Source of the DNA: Planctomycetota bacterium
Lineage (GTDB): Bacteria; Planctomycetota; PLA2; JAEUHO01
Direction: 5' to 3'
NCBI GenBank assembly: GCA_028281445.1
Contig: JANQJW010000057.1
Span: forward strand, 1-47,764
DNA: 47,764 nt
The position numbers and the translations under genes are program-made. How positions within the stretch are numbered: the stretch's first letter is position 1; every line of letters begins with the position of its first letter. Below are positions 1 to 7,017 of the stretch, one piece after another. The notes under the pieces were generated by a model that was given only the letters and a program-made list of their open reading frames with translations, was not told the origin of the DNA and made no database searches.

Positions 1-880
1 GCAGAACTACCCAGCGGAGAGGAAAGAGGTTCAAGAACCTCTGGAAGAAGCTGAAAGGATAGAGGGCCAGAAGAGCTGTAGGAAGGACCACAAACACACA
101 CAGCACAACTATGGCAAGAATGGCATATGGAAGGTGGTCCTTGCCAAAGTACTCCATCCCTTACCCCCTTAGGGGGGTTGTAGGGGGAGGGAGAGACAGG
201 TCAAGGACTCTCTGGTTCCAGCTTCGTTCGCGCTCGTCGGCCGGGCATGAATCAAAACGGTTCAATAGCACCTTGTACCGCGCGTCGTGCAACGCGGCAC
301 AGGCCCTCGTTACGGCGCTGGCTCTGTGACGCCCTGTGCGAGCCTCAGAGAGTCTTTCTGTTTCACCTTGATCGAGCCGTCGACTTGAAGCCGAAGTGCG
401 TCACGCGGTCGTGTACGCCGTCCAGCGAGTTGCGCAACCTCGGTGAGCCACCGGGCAGTCGACGAGAGACTGCGCCTACCGTGTGTTCACGATGGAGCGT
501 CCCCGTCGACAGCTCCCGCGCGGTGGGATTGTGCAGTCCCGCGGGTGCAACTCGAAGTTGCAGAAGTGCAGCGCCTGAACCACGGACGGCGATTGTCCTT
601 CGGTGGGGGAGTGGGGGGGCCTTCTGTGCGGACTCTGGGCCGTTCGGTCGTCCTCACCCGGCAGCTCGGCGCCGACTTCTGCAATCCAGGGGTTGCGTTG
701 GGTGCGAAAGGCGGCTCACTGAGGACCGTCACAACCAACGGTGCAATGGACCGTGCAATGGGACGGGCGTTTCGGTGACCCGCGATGACCTGTATTCGGC
801 CGCCCTTGCGCAGACCGCCATTTCGTGCGCGGCACAGATTGACCCGGAGATGGCCGGGATTGACGCAGGAATCTATTGAC
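1..880. other. Gene-poor left end, probable tail of an integrated element
   Basis: No convincing gene is visible. The first ~190 bases are more A-rich and less G+C-rich than the rest of the window. Positions 3-62 read as a short basic peptide (ending KNLWKKLKG, then TAG) that might be the C-terminus of a protein starting off-window; this is weak. A stem pairs 113-119 (tggcaag) with 139-145 (cttgcca), and ccccc-tta-ggggg near 164-177 is a G/C hairpin. The open frames over 247-879 translate to Arg/Ser/Pro/Cys-rich text with no domain and read as non-coding. The stretch ends exactly where a tRNA-Lys 3' half begins, which suggests these bases belong to an integrated element rather than the host backbone. 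Confidence 0.4.
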
Positions 881-925
881 TTCTTAATCCGCCGGTCCCA
901 GGTTCGAGTCCTGGAGCGGGTACCA
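881..925 (+). tRNA. 3' half of tRNA-Lys(CTT): partial tRNA, likely attachment-site scar
   Basis: Read 5'->3' the bases fit canonical tRNA numbering exactly: anticodon loop TTCTTAA with anticodon CTT (881-887), 3' anticodon strand TCCGC (888-892), 5-nt variable region CGGTC (893-897), T stem CCAGG/CCTGG around loop TTCGAGT (898-914), 3' acceptor strand AGCGGGT (915-921), discriminator A and encoded CCA (922-925). The bases just upstream (TTGAC) cannot pair with TCCGC, and no D arm or matching acceptor strand lies at the right distance, so only the 3' half exists. Tyrosine recombinases that integrate at tRNA anticodon loops rebuild the tRNA at one end and leave this kind of 3' fragment at the other. 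By that geometry the intact tRNA and the element lie to the left, off-window. Confidence 0.75.
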
Positions 926-1165
926 CTCCTCACGCCGGTTCGTTGCCGTTACCCAGCCATTCGACGGCATTTGCGTCCGACCCGTCGTTCGGGCTTCCGT
1001 TCCTCAGCGCACCGACGCGTTCCCCACCGCGCCGGGAGATCGTGCCCCTGGCGTGCCCGCCGGCAACGCAGTGACCGGACGCGCCGGGACTCCTTGACGC
1101 ACCGCTTCCTCGGTCTTACCAGCCTCATGCCGCCTGCCCGAGCGAGCTGGCCACCGCGGCAACGC
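926..1165. other. Non-coding stretch after the tRNA fragment
   Basis: Both strands translate to Arg-rich shadow frames without domain-like text. I see no RNA gene, terminator or repeat here beyond short G/C-rich complementarity. Confidence 0.4.
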
Positions 1166-1636
1166 CTACCGGTGGGAGCGTGGCCGGGTCGTGTCGCCGA
1201 CAAGCAGGGCCGCGGCGACCAGCCCCAGCCCCCAGACGTACGCGACGAGGCCAGCGTTGCGCGCGACCGAAACCCACTCGGCGGCTACGGCCGACTTCTC
1301 CGTGGGTGCTGCGAGGGAGCCCCCTGCGAGGCCCAGCGTCAACTCGCACGCAGCTCGCAATACGAGCGCCGAAGCGGCAATGCCGAAGCCGCCGCCGGTC
1401 GTGGCGGATGTTGTGCCTCGACCGACCCGGAAGATCCACGTCAGATACAGCGCGACGAGCAGGAGGAAACCGAACTGGTTTGCCCATAGGTGCGTGAGCT
1501 TGGGCGTGGACAGGCCGAACGAGAGTGCGTTCGCCAGGACCGACAGGATGATGAAGAACCCCGCGAAGATGACAAGGGTTGTGTAAGAGCCCGTACCAAG
1601 GCTCGGCCCGTCCTCGTCAGCAACGACTCGAATCAC
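1166..1636 (-). CDS. Hypothetical membrane protein, ~156 aa
   Basis: About four hydrophobic segments are visible: residues ~20-40 (LVIFAGFFIILSVL), ~50-68 (FGFLLLVALYLTWIF), ~83-105 and ~130-147 (LVAYVWGLGLVAAALLV). The central part carries a Gly/Thr-rich loop. The likely start is GTG at 1636; no strong Shine-Dalgarno sequence is seen. The gene is divergent from the exported protein that begins at 1693, leaving only ~56 bp for both promoters. I do not recognise a family. Like the minus-strand genes between 3.5 and 6.5 kb it is a small orphan membrane protein, in keeping with an accessory region. Confidence 0.6.
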   Translation of the reverse strand: MIRVVADEDGPSLGTGSYTTLVIFAGFFIILSVLANALSFGLSTPKLTHLWANQFGFLLLVALYLTWIFRVGRGTTSATTGGGFGIAASALVLRAACELTLGLAGGSLAAPTEKSAVAAEWVSVARNAGLVAYVWGLGLVAAALLVGDTTRPRSHR

Positions 1637-1692
1637 GGCACCACCGTACCCGCGGGCCTGCCCCTACGCGCCGGTATCATCGAGTTCGACGC

Positions 1693-2796
1693 ATGTGGCG
1701 AACCCGCATCCTCGTTGCGCTCTTCGCGATTCCTTTCGCGGTCTGCGCCGCTGTAGCCCTGGCTTCGGCAATCGAGATTGGCGAGGCGCTCGAAGTTCCG
1801 GACATCACAGGCGCGGGCGAGCTGCAGCCACACGCCGGCGATCTTCCGGTTTGGAACGGAGGGGGCCTGCTTGCTCTCGACGAGGGAAGTCTGCGCCACA
1901 GCAGGCTGTGGTTCCTGCCCTGGGACAAGCCGCAAGCAAACAACGTCATCCCGGTCGTTGACGCCCTGACGGTCGATGGCCCCGGGGCAAGTGTCTTGCT
2001 GTCCTACTTCGAAGCGCACGTCGAGTTGGTTGGTTCACCGACGCGCACGCAGTGGGAATTCGCGTGGGGCGGGGAGGACGAACCCGCCGGTCCCGGGAAG
2101 CCTCTTGAAGACAGACTTTCCGCCCTCGTTGGCCGCCAAGAGGGTTGGTTGTTGATGCAAGCGGCCGCGGAAGTGCGGTGGCGCGACTTCGCCGCCGTAC
2201 TGAACGCCTTTCACGCCTCACCGTGGCAGGTGCAGCGGCTCGCGGTCGGGGCATCGAGTTGGCCGCACGGGCGACGCCTTTGCATTCCTGGCGCGTTGAC
2301 CGGATCGGCCCGCCTTGTGCCCCTTGCGGCGCGTGTCGAGCTGACAGGCGGCTACTTCAAGTCCGGCCTCATGCATGACGATCCGCTCGTTGTTCAGCTC
2401 GTGTGGGCCGGGCGCACGTGGTCGATTCCAGACGCGCAAAACTATGGAAGGCGTGGGACGTGGGGGCCTCCGGAGCAGGATGTGTTCGTGCAGGCCAACG
2501 TGCAGTGGGCATCGGTGCGAGGGGCCCTCGAAGGAGCCCGCGCTGCCGGCCGACTCGAAGAGCGCGTTGGGCTTGCGGTGGATGCCCGAACACCGTTGGG
2601 GCCCGTCGTGAAGGCCGTGGACTTGTTCAGCCGTGCCGGCGTTCGAGAGTTCGAGTTCCAGGTGCCGAATCGCGAGAAGCTGGTGTGGGCCGTCGAACCG
2701 GCTACGACCATGCTCCCGATACCGAACCCCGCCGTCCGGCCGCAGCCACTGGCACCGTGGTGGCCGCGTTGGGGCTGGTCCTCGTTGCGTTCGTGA
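1693..2796 (+). CDS. Exported protein with ExbD-like stretch; C-terminus probably frameshifted
   Basis: ATG at 1693 gives a clean signal peptide (MWRTRILVALFAIPFAVCA...). The ~340-residue extracytoplasmic part has no clear family. Residues ~300-335 (VGLAVDAR...VVKAVDLFSRAG) resemble the periplasmic fold of ExbD/TolR proteins; that match is weak and by eye. The last ~20 residues in this frame are Trp/Pro-rich and implausible. One frame over, the same DNA encodes a hydrophobic helix (TGTVVAALGLVLVAFVTFA) followed by GGRKP and a stop at 2820-2822, a typical C-terminal anchor with a basic stop-transfer tail. A single-base indel between ~2700 and ~2745 would explain both, so the intact product probably ends at 2822. 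Downstream lies an IS3 remnant. Confidence 0.65.
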   Translation: MWRTRILVALFAIPFAVCAAVALASAIEIGEALEVPDITGAGELQPHAGDLPVWNGGGLLALDEGSLRHSRLWFLPWDKPQANNVIPVVDALTVDGPGASVLLSYFEAHVELVGSPTRTQWEFAWGGEDEPAGPGKPLEDRLSALVGRQEGWLLMQAAAEVRWRDFAAVLNAFHASPWQVQRLAVGASSWPHGRRLCIPGALTGSARLVPLAARVELTGGYFKSGLMHDDPLVVQLVWAGRTWSIPDAQNYGRRGTWGPPEQDVFVQANVQWASVRGALEGARAAGRLEERVGLAVDARTPLGPVVKAVDLFSRAGVREFEFQVPNREKLVWAVEPATTMLPIPNPAVRPQPLAPWWPRWGWSSLRS

Positions 2797-2822
2797 CCTT
2801 CGCGGGCGGCCGCAAACCGTAG

Positions 2823-3127
2823 GCCCGGACGGCCGCTGGCGCTCGCGGCTTCACCCGGTGGGAAGGCACCTCGTGGCTCGCGAAGGGGACTCCGTATGGA
2901 ACGATGCGTCCGCTACCGGTCACGACCTCCCCGCGCATGCGCGTCGATGGGACTCCTGCACGGGCGCCGGGGGAGTGCGCGAATGAGACTCAGGCTGCAA
3001 GACCCGACGACGCTCTGGGGTGCCACTACTCCATGTCAAGGCGCGAGACGCTGTATCCGGACGTCTGTTTCTCGAACACGACGACCACGCGACGCAGTCG
3101 GCCCGTGCGCGACCATGTCCAGTCGGC
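2823..3127. other. Intergenic stretch before the IS3 remnant
   Basis: No supportable gene. Frames on both strands are short or Arg/Ser-rich. The right end abuts truncated IS3 transposase sequence without a recognisable left terminal repeat, so part of this stretch may be scrambled IS or target DNA. Confidence 0.35.
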
Positions 3128-3328
3128 GTCGTGGAGAGCTTCTTCGGAACGCTCAAGCGAGAGCTCGTGAATCGATGGACCTGGATCTCACGAGAGCAGG
3201 CGAAGTCGGCCATTCACGAGTACATCGAGGTCTTCTACAATCGCTGGCGTCGGCATTCCACGCTGGGCCAGGTGTGCCCGGCAGAGTACGAGAGAAACCA
3301 CAACCAAGAAGCGGCTGACGCAGCTTGA
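3128..3328 (+). pseudogene. IS3-family transposase (OrfB) C-terminal fragment
   Basis: About 66 residues match the end of an IS3-type OrfB rve/DDE integrase core: VVESFFGTLKREL, then EYIEVFYNRWRRHSTLG and PAEYE. The E in VVESFF is the usual position of the third catalytic acidic residue. The upstream ~230 residues of the catalytic domain and OrfA are absent, and the open frame extends upstream only into unrelated sequence. It is followed within a few bases by an IS-like terminal repeat. This is a dead remnant marking past IS activity. Confidence 0.85.
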
Positions 3329-3331
3329 CGA

Positions 3332-3357
3332 GGTGTCCACCGACACGGGGGAAGCTC
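3332..3357 (+). mobile_element. Right terminal repeat of the IS3 remnant
   Basis: Just after the transposase stop lies ggtgtccaccgacacgg followed by gggaagctca, the type of terminal repeat found on many IS3-family elements (tgagcttccccc...gtggacacc read inward). No matching left end is visible within 3 kb upstream, so the element is 5'-truncated. Confidence 0.6.
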
Positions 3358-3407
3358 AGAATGCGGCTCCATGGGGGTTTTGGACAGAAGACACTGACGC
3401 GCCGCTA

Positions 3408-3542
3408 ATGAAGACTCCAAACAACGACTACGTCGGAGAGCTTAAGAAACATGACTCGTGGAAGTCTCTGCCTCCGAAACTGCCAGCTTCGAAAGGGCAT
3501 ACGCCAAAGAAGGCGCCGGACAAGAAGGCGCCCAAGAAGTAG
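3408..3542 (+). CDS. Small Lys/Pro-rich protein or gene tail, 44 aa
   Basis: ATG at 3408 opens a 44-residue frame beginning MKTPNNDYVGELKKHD and ending in a KKAPDKKAPKK tail. The frame stays open upstream to 3333, inside the IS end (GFWTEDTDAP precedes the Met), so this may be the 3' remnant of a gene cut by the IS3 element. It converges with the lipoprotein gene at 3551. No family recognised. Confidence 0.3.
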   Translation: MKTPNNDYVGELKKHDSWKSLPPKLPASKGHTPKKAPDKKAPKK

Positions 3543-3550
3543 AATGCGGG

Positions 3551-4018
3551 CTATCTTGTAAGGTCAGTCACTTCAGCATCAACGAGGTAGTAGAGCAGCG
3601 TTCGCCCCTTGATGCGGACTTGGTTCGCGCAGGCCAGCCGCCCGCGTACGCTCACGTAGCGGTGGCTGGTCTCAAGACCGACGTAGTGCTCACGGCCGAG
3701 ACTGACGTGCACTCGGTCGAGAAGACCAACGCTATCAAGTCCCTTGGGACCTCTCACACTCGCAGGATTGATGAGCCAGAAGTGAGTGAGAGGGTCGTTC
3801 GGGGGATATCCGAGACAGTAGCCCGACAAAACAACAGGGCAACCTACATGAGCACGCACTTCTCCCGGCGGAAACAGGTGCTCCTTCGCTTCATCTGCGT
3901 ACGCCTTGCTCAACGCACTCCAATCCAGCCGTGTCACAGACTCTCTTGACTCGTTCGCACATGCGACGAGAAGGGCCGCGATGGCTAGCATGGTCGTTCT
4001 CAATCCGGTCAACTCCAA
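3551..4018 (-). CDS. Small lipoprotein, ~155 aa
   Basis: The N-terminus (TGLRTTMLAIAALLVAC) is a lipoprotein signal peptide with lipobox LVAC and lipidated Cys at about residue 20. The only start giving a full n-region is TTG at 4018; ATG at 3991 would leave just 11 residues before the Cys, and an in-frame TGA blocks further extension. The mature part holds three more Cys, a YVGLETSHRYVSVRGRL segment and a beta-rich C-terminus. No family recognised. A 74-bp palindromic element (4109-4182) lies ~90 bp upstream, between this gene and the minus-strand membrane gene that precedes it. Confidence 0.65.
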   Translation of the reverse strand: MELTGLRTTMLAIAALLVACANESRESVTRLDWSALSKAYADEAKEHLFPPGEVRAHVGCPVVLSGYCLGYPPNDPLTHFWLINPASVRGPKGLDSVGLLDRVHVSLGREHYVGLETSHRYVSVRGRLACANQVRIKGRTLLYYLVDAEVTDLTR

Positions 4019-4108
4019 CGTGACAGAAGACTCGCGTCACTGGAAGACAGTACCATGCGGACCCAGCCGCCTGGGGCATGGGGAAGTAGCTCATGCATGA
4101 CACGGTGA

Positions 4109-4182
4109 ATACCGAGTGCGATGAACTCCTACGGACTTGGATTAGAACTCCCAATGTCGTAGGAATTCACCGCACTCCGTAT
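4109..4182. repeat. Long imperfect palindrome, copy 1 of a two-copy element
   Basis: Left arm 4109-4133 and right arm 4158-4182 are complementary at 22 of 25 positions (core gagtgcgatgaactcctacg against the reverse complement gagtgcggtgaattcctacg), separated by a 24-base loop containing ggattagaactccc. A related copy lies at 5919-5978. Both copies also share a gcttgcgttgc block nearby (about 4283-4293 and 5994-6004). The folded shape and its position between minus-strand genes recall a REP/MITE or cassette recombination site, but I find no clean integron attC core boxes. Confidence 0.7.
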
Positions 4183-4315
4183 CCCCCGCAGCGCCTGTCA
4201 GTCGGGACACGCATGCGTTGAGAGCACGTCCAAGCGGACAGTCTTGGAGCGCATACATGCGCGTGCAGGTGGCACGGTGGTTCGCTTGCGTTGCGCGTCC
4301 GCCGGAGGGTGAGCC

Positions 4316-5266
4316 CTAGCCCGCGGCATCCGGCGAGGCCGACGCAGCCTCCCTGCGCCTGCGGCGAACCCAGTGCAGCAGCGCGGCGGCGACCAGCACT
4401 GTGACGACGAGCGCAGCACGACTCGTCGCAGGCGCCTCGAGGCGGTCCATCATCAATGGGGGCCAGCCCCCGGCGTCCGCAGCCAGGCGAGCGGCGACGG
4501 TAGGAACGATGGCCAGCAGGAGCAGGATCGCGACGATCTCCGGCGCGAGATACGACGAACGAGCCCGAGGGGGCTCATCGGCTCGGCCCGCTCTCAGCAA
4601 GATGCAGCCCGCGAGTCCCGAAACGAACGTGTTGACAAGGCCGTCCCAGTCGAACGACGTGGGAAACCAACTCTTGTCCCAGTCGGAACCCCAGCCAGAT
4701 GTGGCCACCCACTCCACTACTCGCGTTACCGCGACGAGGCAGAACCACAGGCCCATCCCGCGCAGGGCGATGCCGCGGAGGTCGCGCTCGCTCACGGCAG
4801 AAGATATCCAGTCACGGTCGTATCGGCGTACGAGCCGTTTCCGCCCGATGAGAGCTACGAGGCCAACCACGGCGAAGCCGGCGAGCTCGTACGGGAGGTG
4901 CTCGCGGAAGGGCGCCGGCTCGCTGGCCACGAGAACTGCACCCAACCTTCGGGCTGCTTCGAGGGCCGCTACGCATCCGACCAGGCCGAACAGGAACGAG
5001 CGAAGCGAGCCATAGGCGATCGAAACTTCGGCACCGACCGCGCTACGTACCAGAAACCCTGCAAGCCACTGCGATTGGCGTATCAAGAACCAACCGATGA
5101 CGGTCAGGATCAGCGCTTGAAGTACGGACCAGACGAGGTGTGTGTAATCCGGGTTCGTTACATGCAGGTGCCAAGCCAGCATGCTCGCCATGCTGATCGT
5201 TCCCGCCGTGACGAAATACGTGCCGAGCAGGCGCACGACTGTGCCGGTGAGGGACTGGGCTGTCAC
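4316..5266 (-). CDS. Hypothetical polytopic membrane protein, 316 aa
   Basis: Seven or so hydrophobic segments alternate with charged loops, e.g. residues ~45-65 (LVWSVLQALILTVIGWFLI), ~85-105, ~127-143, ~170-187, ~245-262 (IVAILLLLAIVPTVAA) and ~282-300. The C-terminus is a basic HWVRRRRRE tail. The start is GTG at 5266, overlapping the stop of the upstream membrane gene as GTGA, which indicates translational coupling. The N-terminal segment (LLGTYFVTAGTISMAS) vaguely resembles that of its upstream partner, so the two may be distant paralogues. Family unknown. Confidence 0.65.
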   Translation of the reverse strand: MTAQSLTGTVVRLLGTYFVTAGTISMASMLAWHLHVTNPDYTHLVWSVLQALILTVIGWFLIRQSQWLAGFLVRSAVGAEVSIAYGSLRSFLFGLVGCVAALEAARRLGAVLVASEPAPFREHLPYELAGFAVVGLVALIGRKRLVRRYDRDWISSAVSERDLRGIALRGMGLWFCLVAVTRVVEWVATSGWGSDWDKSWFPTSFDWDGLVNTFVSGLAGCILLRAGRADEPPRARSSYLAPEIVAILLLLAIVPTVAARLAADAGGWPPLMMDRLEAPATSRAALVVTVLVAAALLHWVRRRRREAASASPDAAG

Positions 5267-5742
5267 GACCCACCTCGGTCGGCTCGCCGGCGATCACGGA
5301 GTCGAGCGAGCATGCGGGGCACCGCCATGGCAAGAGCGGCGACGGCGCACGTCACGACCGCGAACGCCAGGTTGCTGCTGCCTTGCGATCCCTCCTCAGA
5401 AGTCCAGGGAAGCACGGGGTCCGGGTATGCGATCAGGCTCACAAGGCGCGCGGATCCGGTCACGAACATGATCGCGCCGGCCAAGACGAGAGCCGCTGAG
5501 ACCGTGCCGCCTCCCTCGATCCTCTCCGGGAGGAGAAGCCCCGCCAGCGCCCACGCCTTCCACAAGAGGGCGGCACCTGCGACCAGCTCGACGGCAACGA
5601 GAACGAGTACTCGCTTGAAGTCGGCCTCGGTCAGCCAGTCAGATGACGAGTACGCAGGGCTGGACGCGAAGTGAAGCAGGCCCAGGACCACCAGGTACAG
5701 CGCCAGAGCCTGGAGGCAGACGGCGAGAAGCGCGCGGTTCAT
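5263..5742 (-). CDS. Hypothetical membrane protein, 159 aa
   Basis: Four hydrophobic helices are apparent: residues ~5-25 (LLAVCLQALALYLVVLGLL), ~44-72, ~86-108 and ~131-148. ATG at 5742 is preceded by GAGGAACAGGG, an acceptable ribosome binding site. It is translationally coupled to the 316-residue membrane gene through a GTGA overlap, so the two products probably act together. Upstream lie a 40-bp tandem repeat and copy 2 of the palindromic element. No family recognised. Confidence 0.65.
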   Translation of the reverse strand: MNRALLAVCLQALALYLVVLGLLHFASSPAYSSSDWLTEADFKRVLVLVAVELVAGAALLWKAWALAGLLLPERIEGGGTVSAALVLAGAIMFVTGSARLVSLIAYPDPVLPWTSEEGSQGSSNLAFAVVTCAVAALAMAVPRMLARLRDRRRADRGGS

Positions 5743-5802
5743 CCCTGTTCCTCGGTGCTACTTCGCGACAGCAGATCGGGCAACCCGAAAGGTCGAGCAG
5801 TC

Positions 5803-5882
5803 TCACGCGAATCTGCAACAACGACTCCCGGCTCCGTGCCTTTCACGCGAATCTGCAACAACGATTCCCGGCTCCGTGCCTT
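5803..5882. repeat. Two-unit 40-bp tandem repeat
   Basis: Units 5803-5842 and 5843-5882 begin tcacgcgaatctgcaacaac and differ at one base (gactccc versus gattccc), so 39 of 40 match. It sits ~60 bp upstream of the minus-strand membrane gene starting at 5742. Two abutting units without spacers do not make a CRISPR. Confidence 0.9.
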
Positions 5883-5918
5883 CATCTTGTACCGTGGCAC
5901 TGGCGGAGCAATGCAGAC

Positions 5919-5978
5919 TACCGAGTTCGGTGAATTCCCACGGATTTGGACTAGTACTCCCAACTCACCGCACTCCCT
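5919..5978. repeat. Palindromic element, copy 2 (right arm decayed)
   Basis: It aligns in the same orientation with 4109-4182: accgagttcggtgaattccc, acggatttggactagtactc, then caactcaccgcactcc. It lacks about 12 bases of the right arm, so the long hairpin is incomplete. It lies ~50 bp past the 3' end of the minus-strand pseudogene 6030-6473, much as copy 1 lies past the 316-aa membrane gene. Confidence 0.65.
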
Positions 5979-6029
5979 GTCCCGCACCGGTTCAGCTTGC
6001 GTTGCCTGTGCATGCCAGTGGAGCGAGGC

Positions 6030-6473
6030 CTACTCCAAGTACAGCGTGAGTATCTGGTAGATCTCGCCGAGGAAGCCAAGGCTAGCGAGGCCGACGCCGA
6101 CAGCACCAATTGATCGTCCACCGCTCCACCTCCGGACACCTCTACTTCGCGAGAGCAGGTCAATGGCGTACGTGAACCCGACAACGCCCGCCCAGCCCAG
6201 CAACGATCTTCGCCGCCAGGGCGAGTCGATCTCACCTTAGCCGAGGAGAAACACGGCATACGCTGCCGTTGCGAGCATTGTGTACTTGAAGATCCGTGAC
6301 CCACGTGGGCGGAAGAACCCCATTGCAAGCGTTCGCGCGTACGCATGTATCGTTGATTCCATGCGTCGAGCCACGTGCGGCCGCCTCACTTCCGTCCAGG
6401 CGAAGAACAAGCCGGCACCCTCGCACAAGAGTGAAACGTGCTGCACAGTATTGGCAGCGTCCGAGTTGAACAT
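6030..6473 (-). pseudogene. Small membrane protein gene broken by an in-frame TAA
   Basis: ATG at 6473 has a strong Shine-Dalgarno sequence (AGGAGG, 7 bases upstream) and encodes MFNSDAANTV...AYAVFLLG, then TAA at 6239-6237. The same frame continues without another stop for 68 codons to TAG at 6032-6030 (EIDSPWRRRSLLGWAGVVGF... ending GFLGEIYQILTLYLE). Both halves contain hydrophobic segments (SLLCEGAGLFFAW, YTMLATAAYAVFLLG, LLGWAGVVGFTYAI, IGAVGVGLASLGFLG), so they look like one four-helix protein of ~147 residues. The second half has no good in-frame start of its own. The TAA may be a real nonsense mutation, a sequencing error or, less likely, a readthrough site. Confidence 0.6.
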
Positions 6474-6620
6474 GTGACGGCCTCCTGAGGGGCGCGGCAC
6501 TTTCGCCGCATCGTTGGTGCCAGATGCCCACTGCGCCGGCCCGAGGTCCGGATCGCAGACGGATCCTCCTCGTATGCGCTTGGGGTACGGAGCCAGAGCA
6601 GCCTGAGATACCATTTCGCC

Positions 6621-6935
6621 ATGAGGCTCCTTGCCTTTACGATCACGCTCTCCCTCCTGTTGGTGGCGTCGTGGTGGGAGTACGCGTTCGAGAACCCGTC
6701 TGAGTGCAGGGCGGAACAGCCTCCTGTGGAGACCGCGACACCAGCGCCCCTGCCGAAGCGACGCCCTGCTCGTCGCACCAAGAGAGCGGAGTCGCGACCC
6801 GCGCTACCTCCGGAGTTCGACTGGCGTACCCTCGGCCCGCTCGGCGACGAACGAGCTGCGCGCGGGATGACGTTGTTCCCGCGCTCAGACGCGCCGCTTC
6901 CGCAGGTCTGGTGTGGGACGGACGGAGTGCGGTAA
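6621..6935 (+). CDS. Small exported or anchored hypothetical protein, 104 aa
   Basis: The first 23 residues (MRLLAFTITLSLLLVASWWEY) form a signal peptide or N-terminal anchor. A Pro/Ala/Arg-rich linker follows (PAPLPKRRPARRTKRAESR), then a short tail with one Cys. It is divergent from the membrane pseudogene starting at 6473. No family recognised. The low-complexity middle weakens the call, but the hydrophobic start is convincing. Confidence 0.5.
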   Translation: MRLLAFTITLSLLLVASWWEYAFENPSECRAEQPPVETATPAPLPKRRPARRTKRAESRPALPPEFDWRTLGPLGDERAARGMTLFPRSDAPLPQVWCGTDGVR

Positions 6936-7017
6936 CTCCGCGCTTGCCAATCCCGCTCTAGCCACGGTCCGGCTCGCAGTGAGGCGCCGCGAACACAGGC
7001 GCCGCTACACTCGCGCC

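Noticed and set aside
247..879. Forward 210-codon open frame
   Set aside because: Translation is Arg/Ser/Pro/Cys-rich with no domain or ribosome site; overlapping frames on both strands look the same, as expected of G+C-rich non-coding DNA.
5803..5882. Possible CRISPR
   Set aside because: Only two directly abutting 40-bp units, no spacers and no cas genes.
4109..6006. True integron attC sites
   Set aside because: The elements lack clear RYYYAAC/GTTRRRY core boxes and no integrase is in the window; kept only as cassette-like.
5951..6346. Minus-strand 131-codon open frame
   Set aside because: It overlaps in another frame the better-supported pseudogene 6030-6473 with its AGGAGG start; its own text is Ser/Arg-rich.
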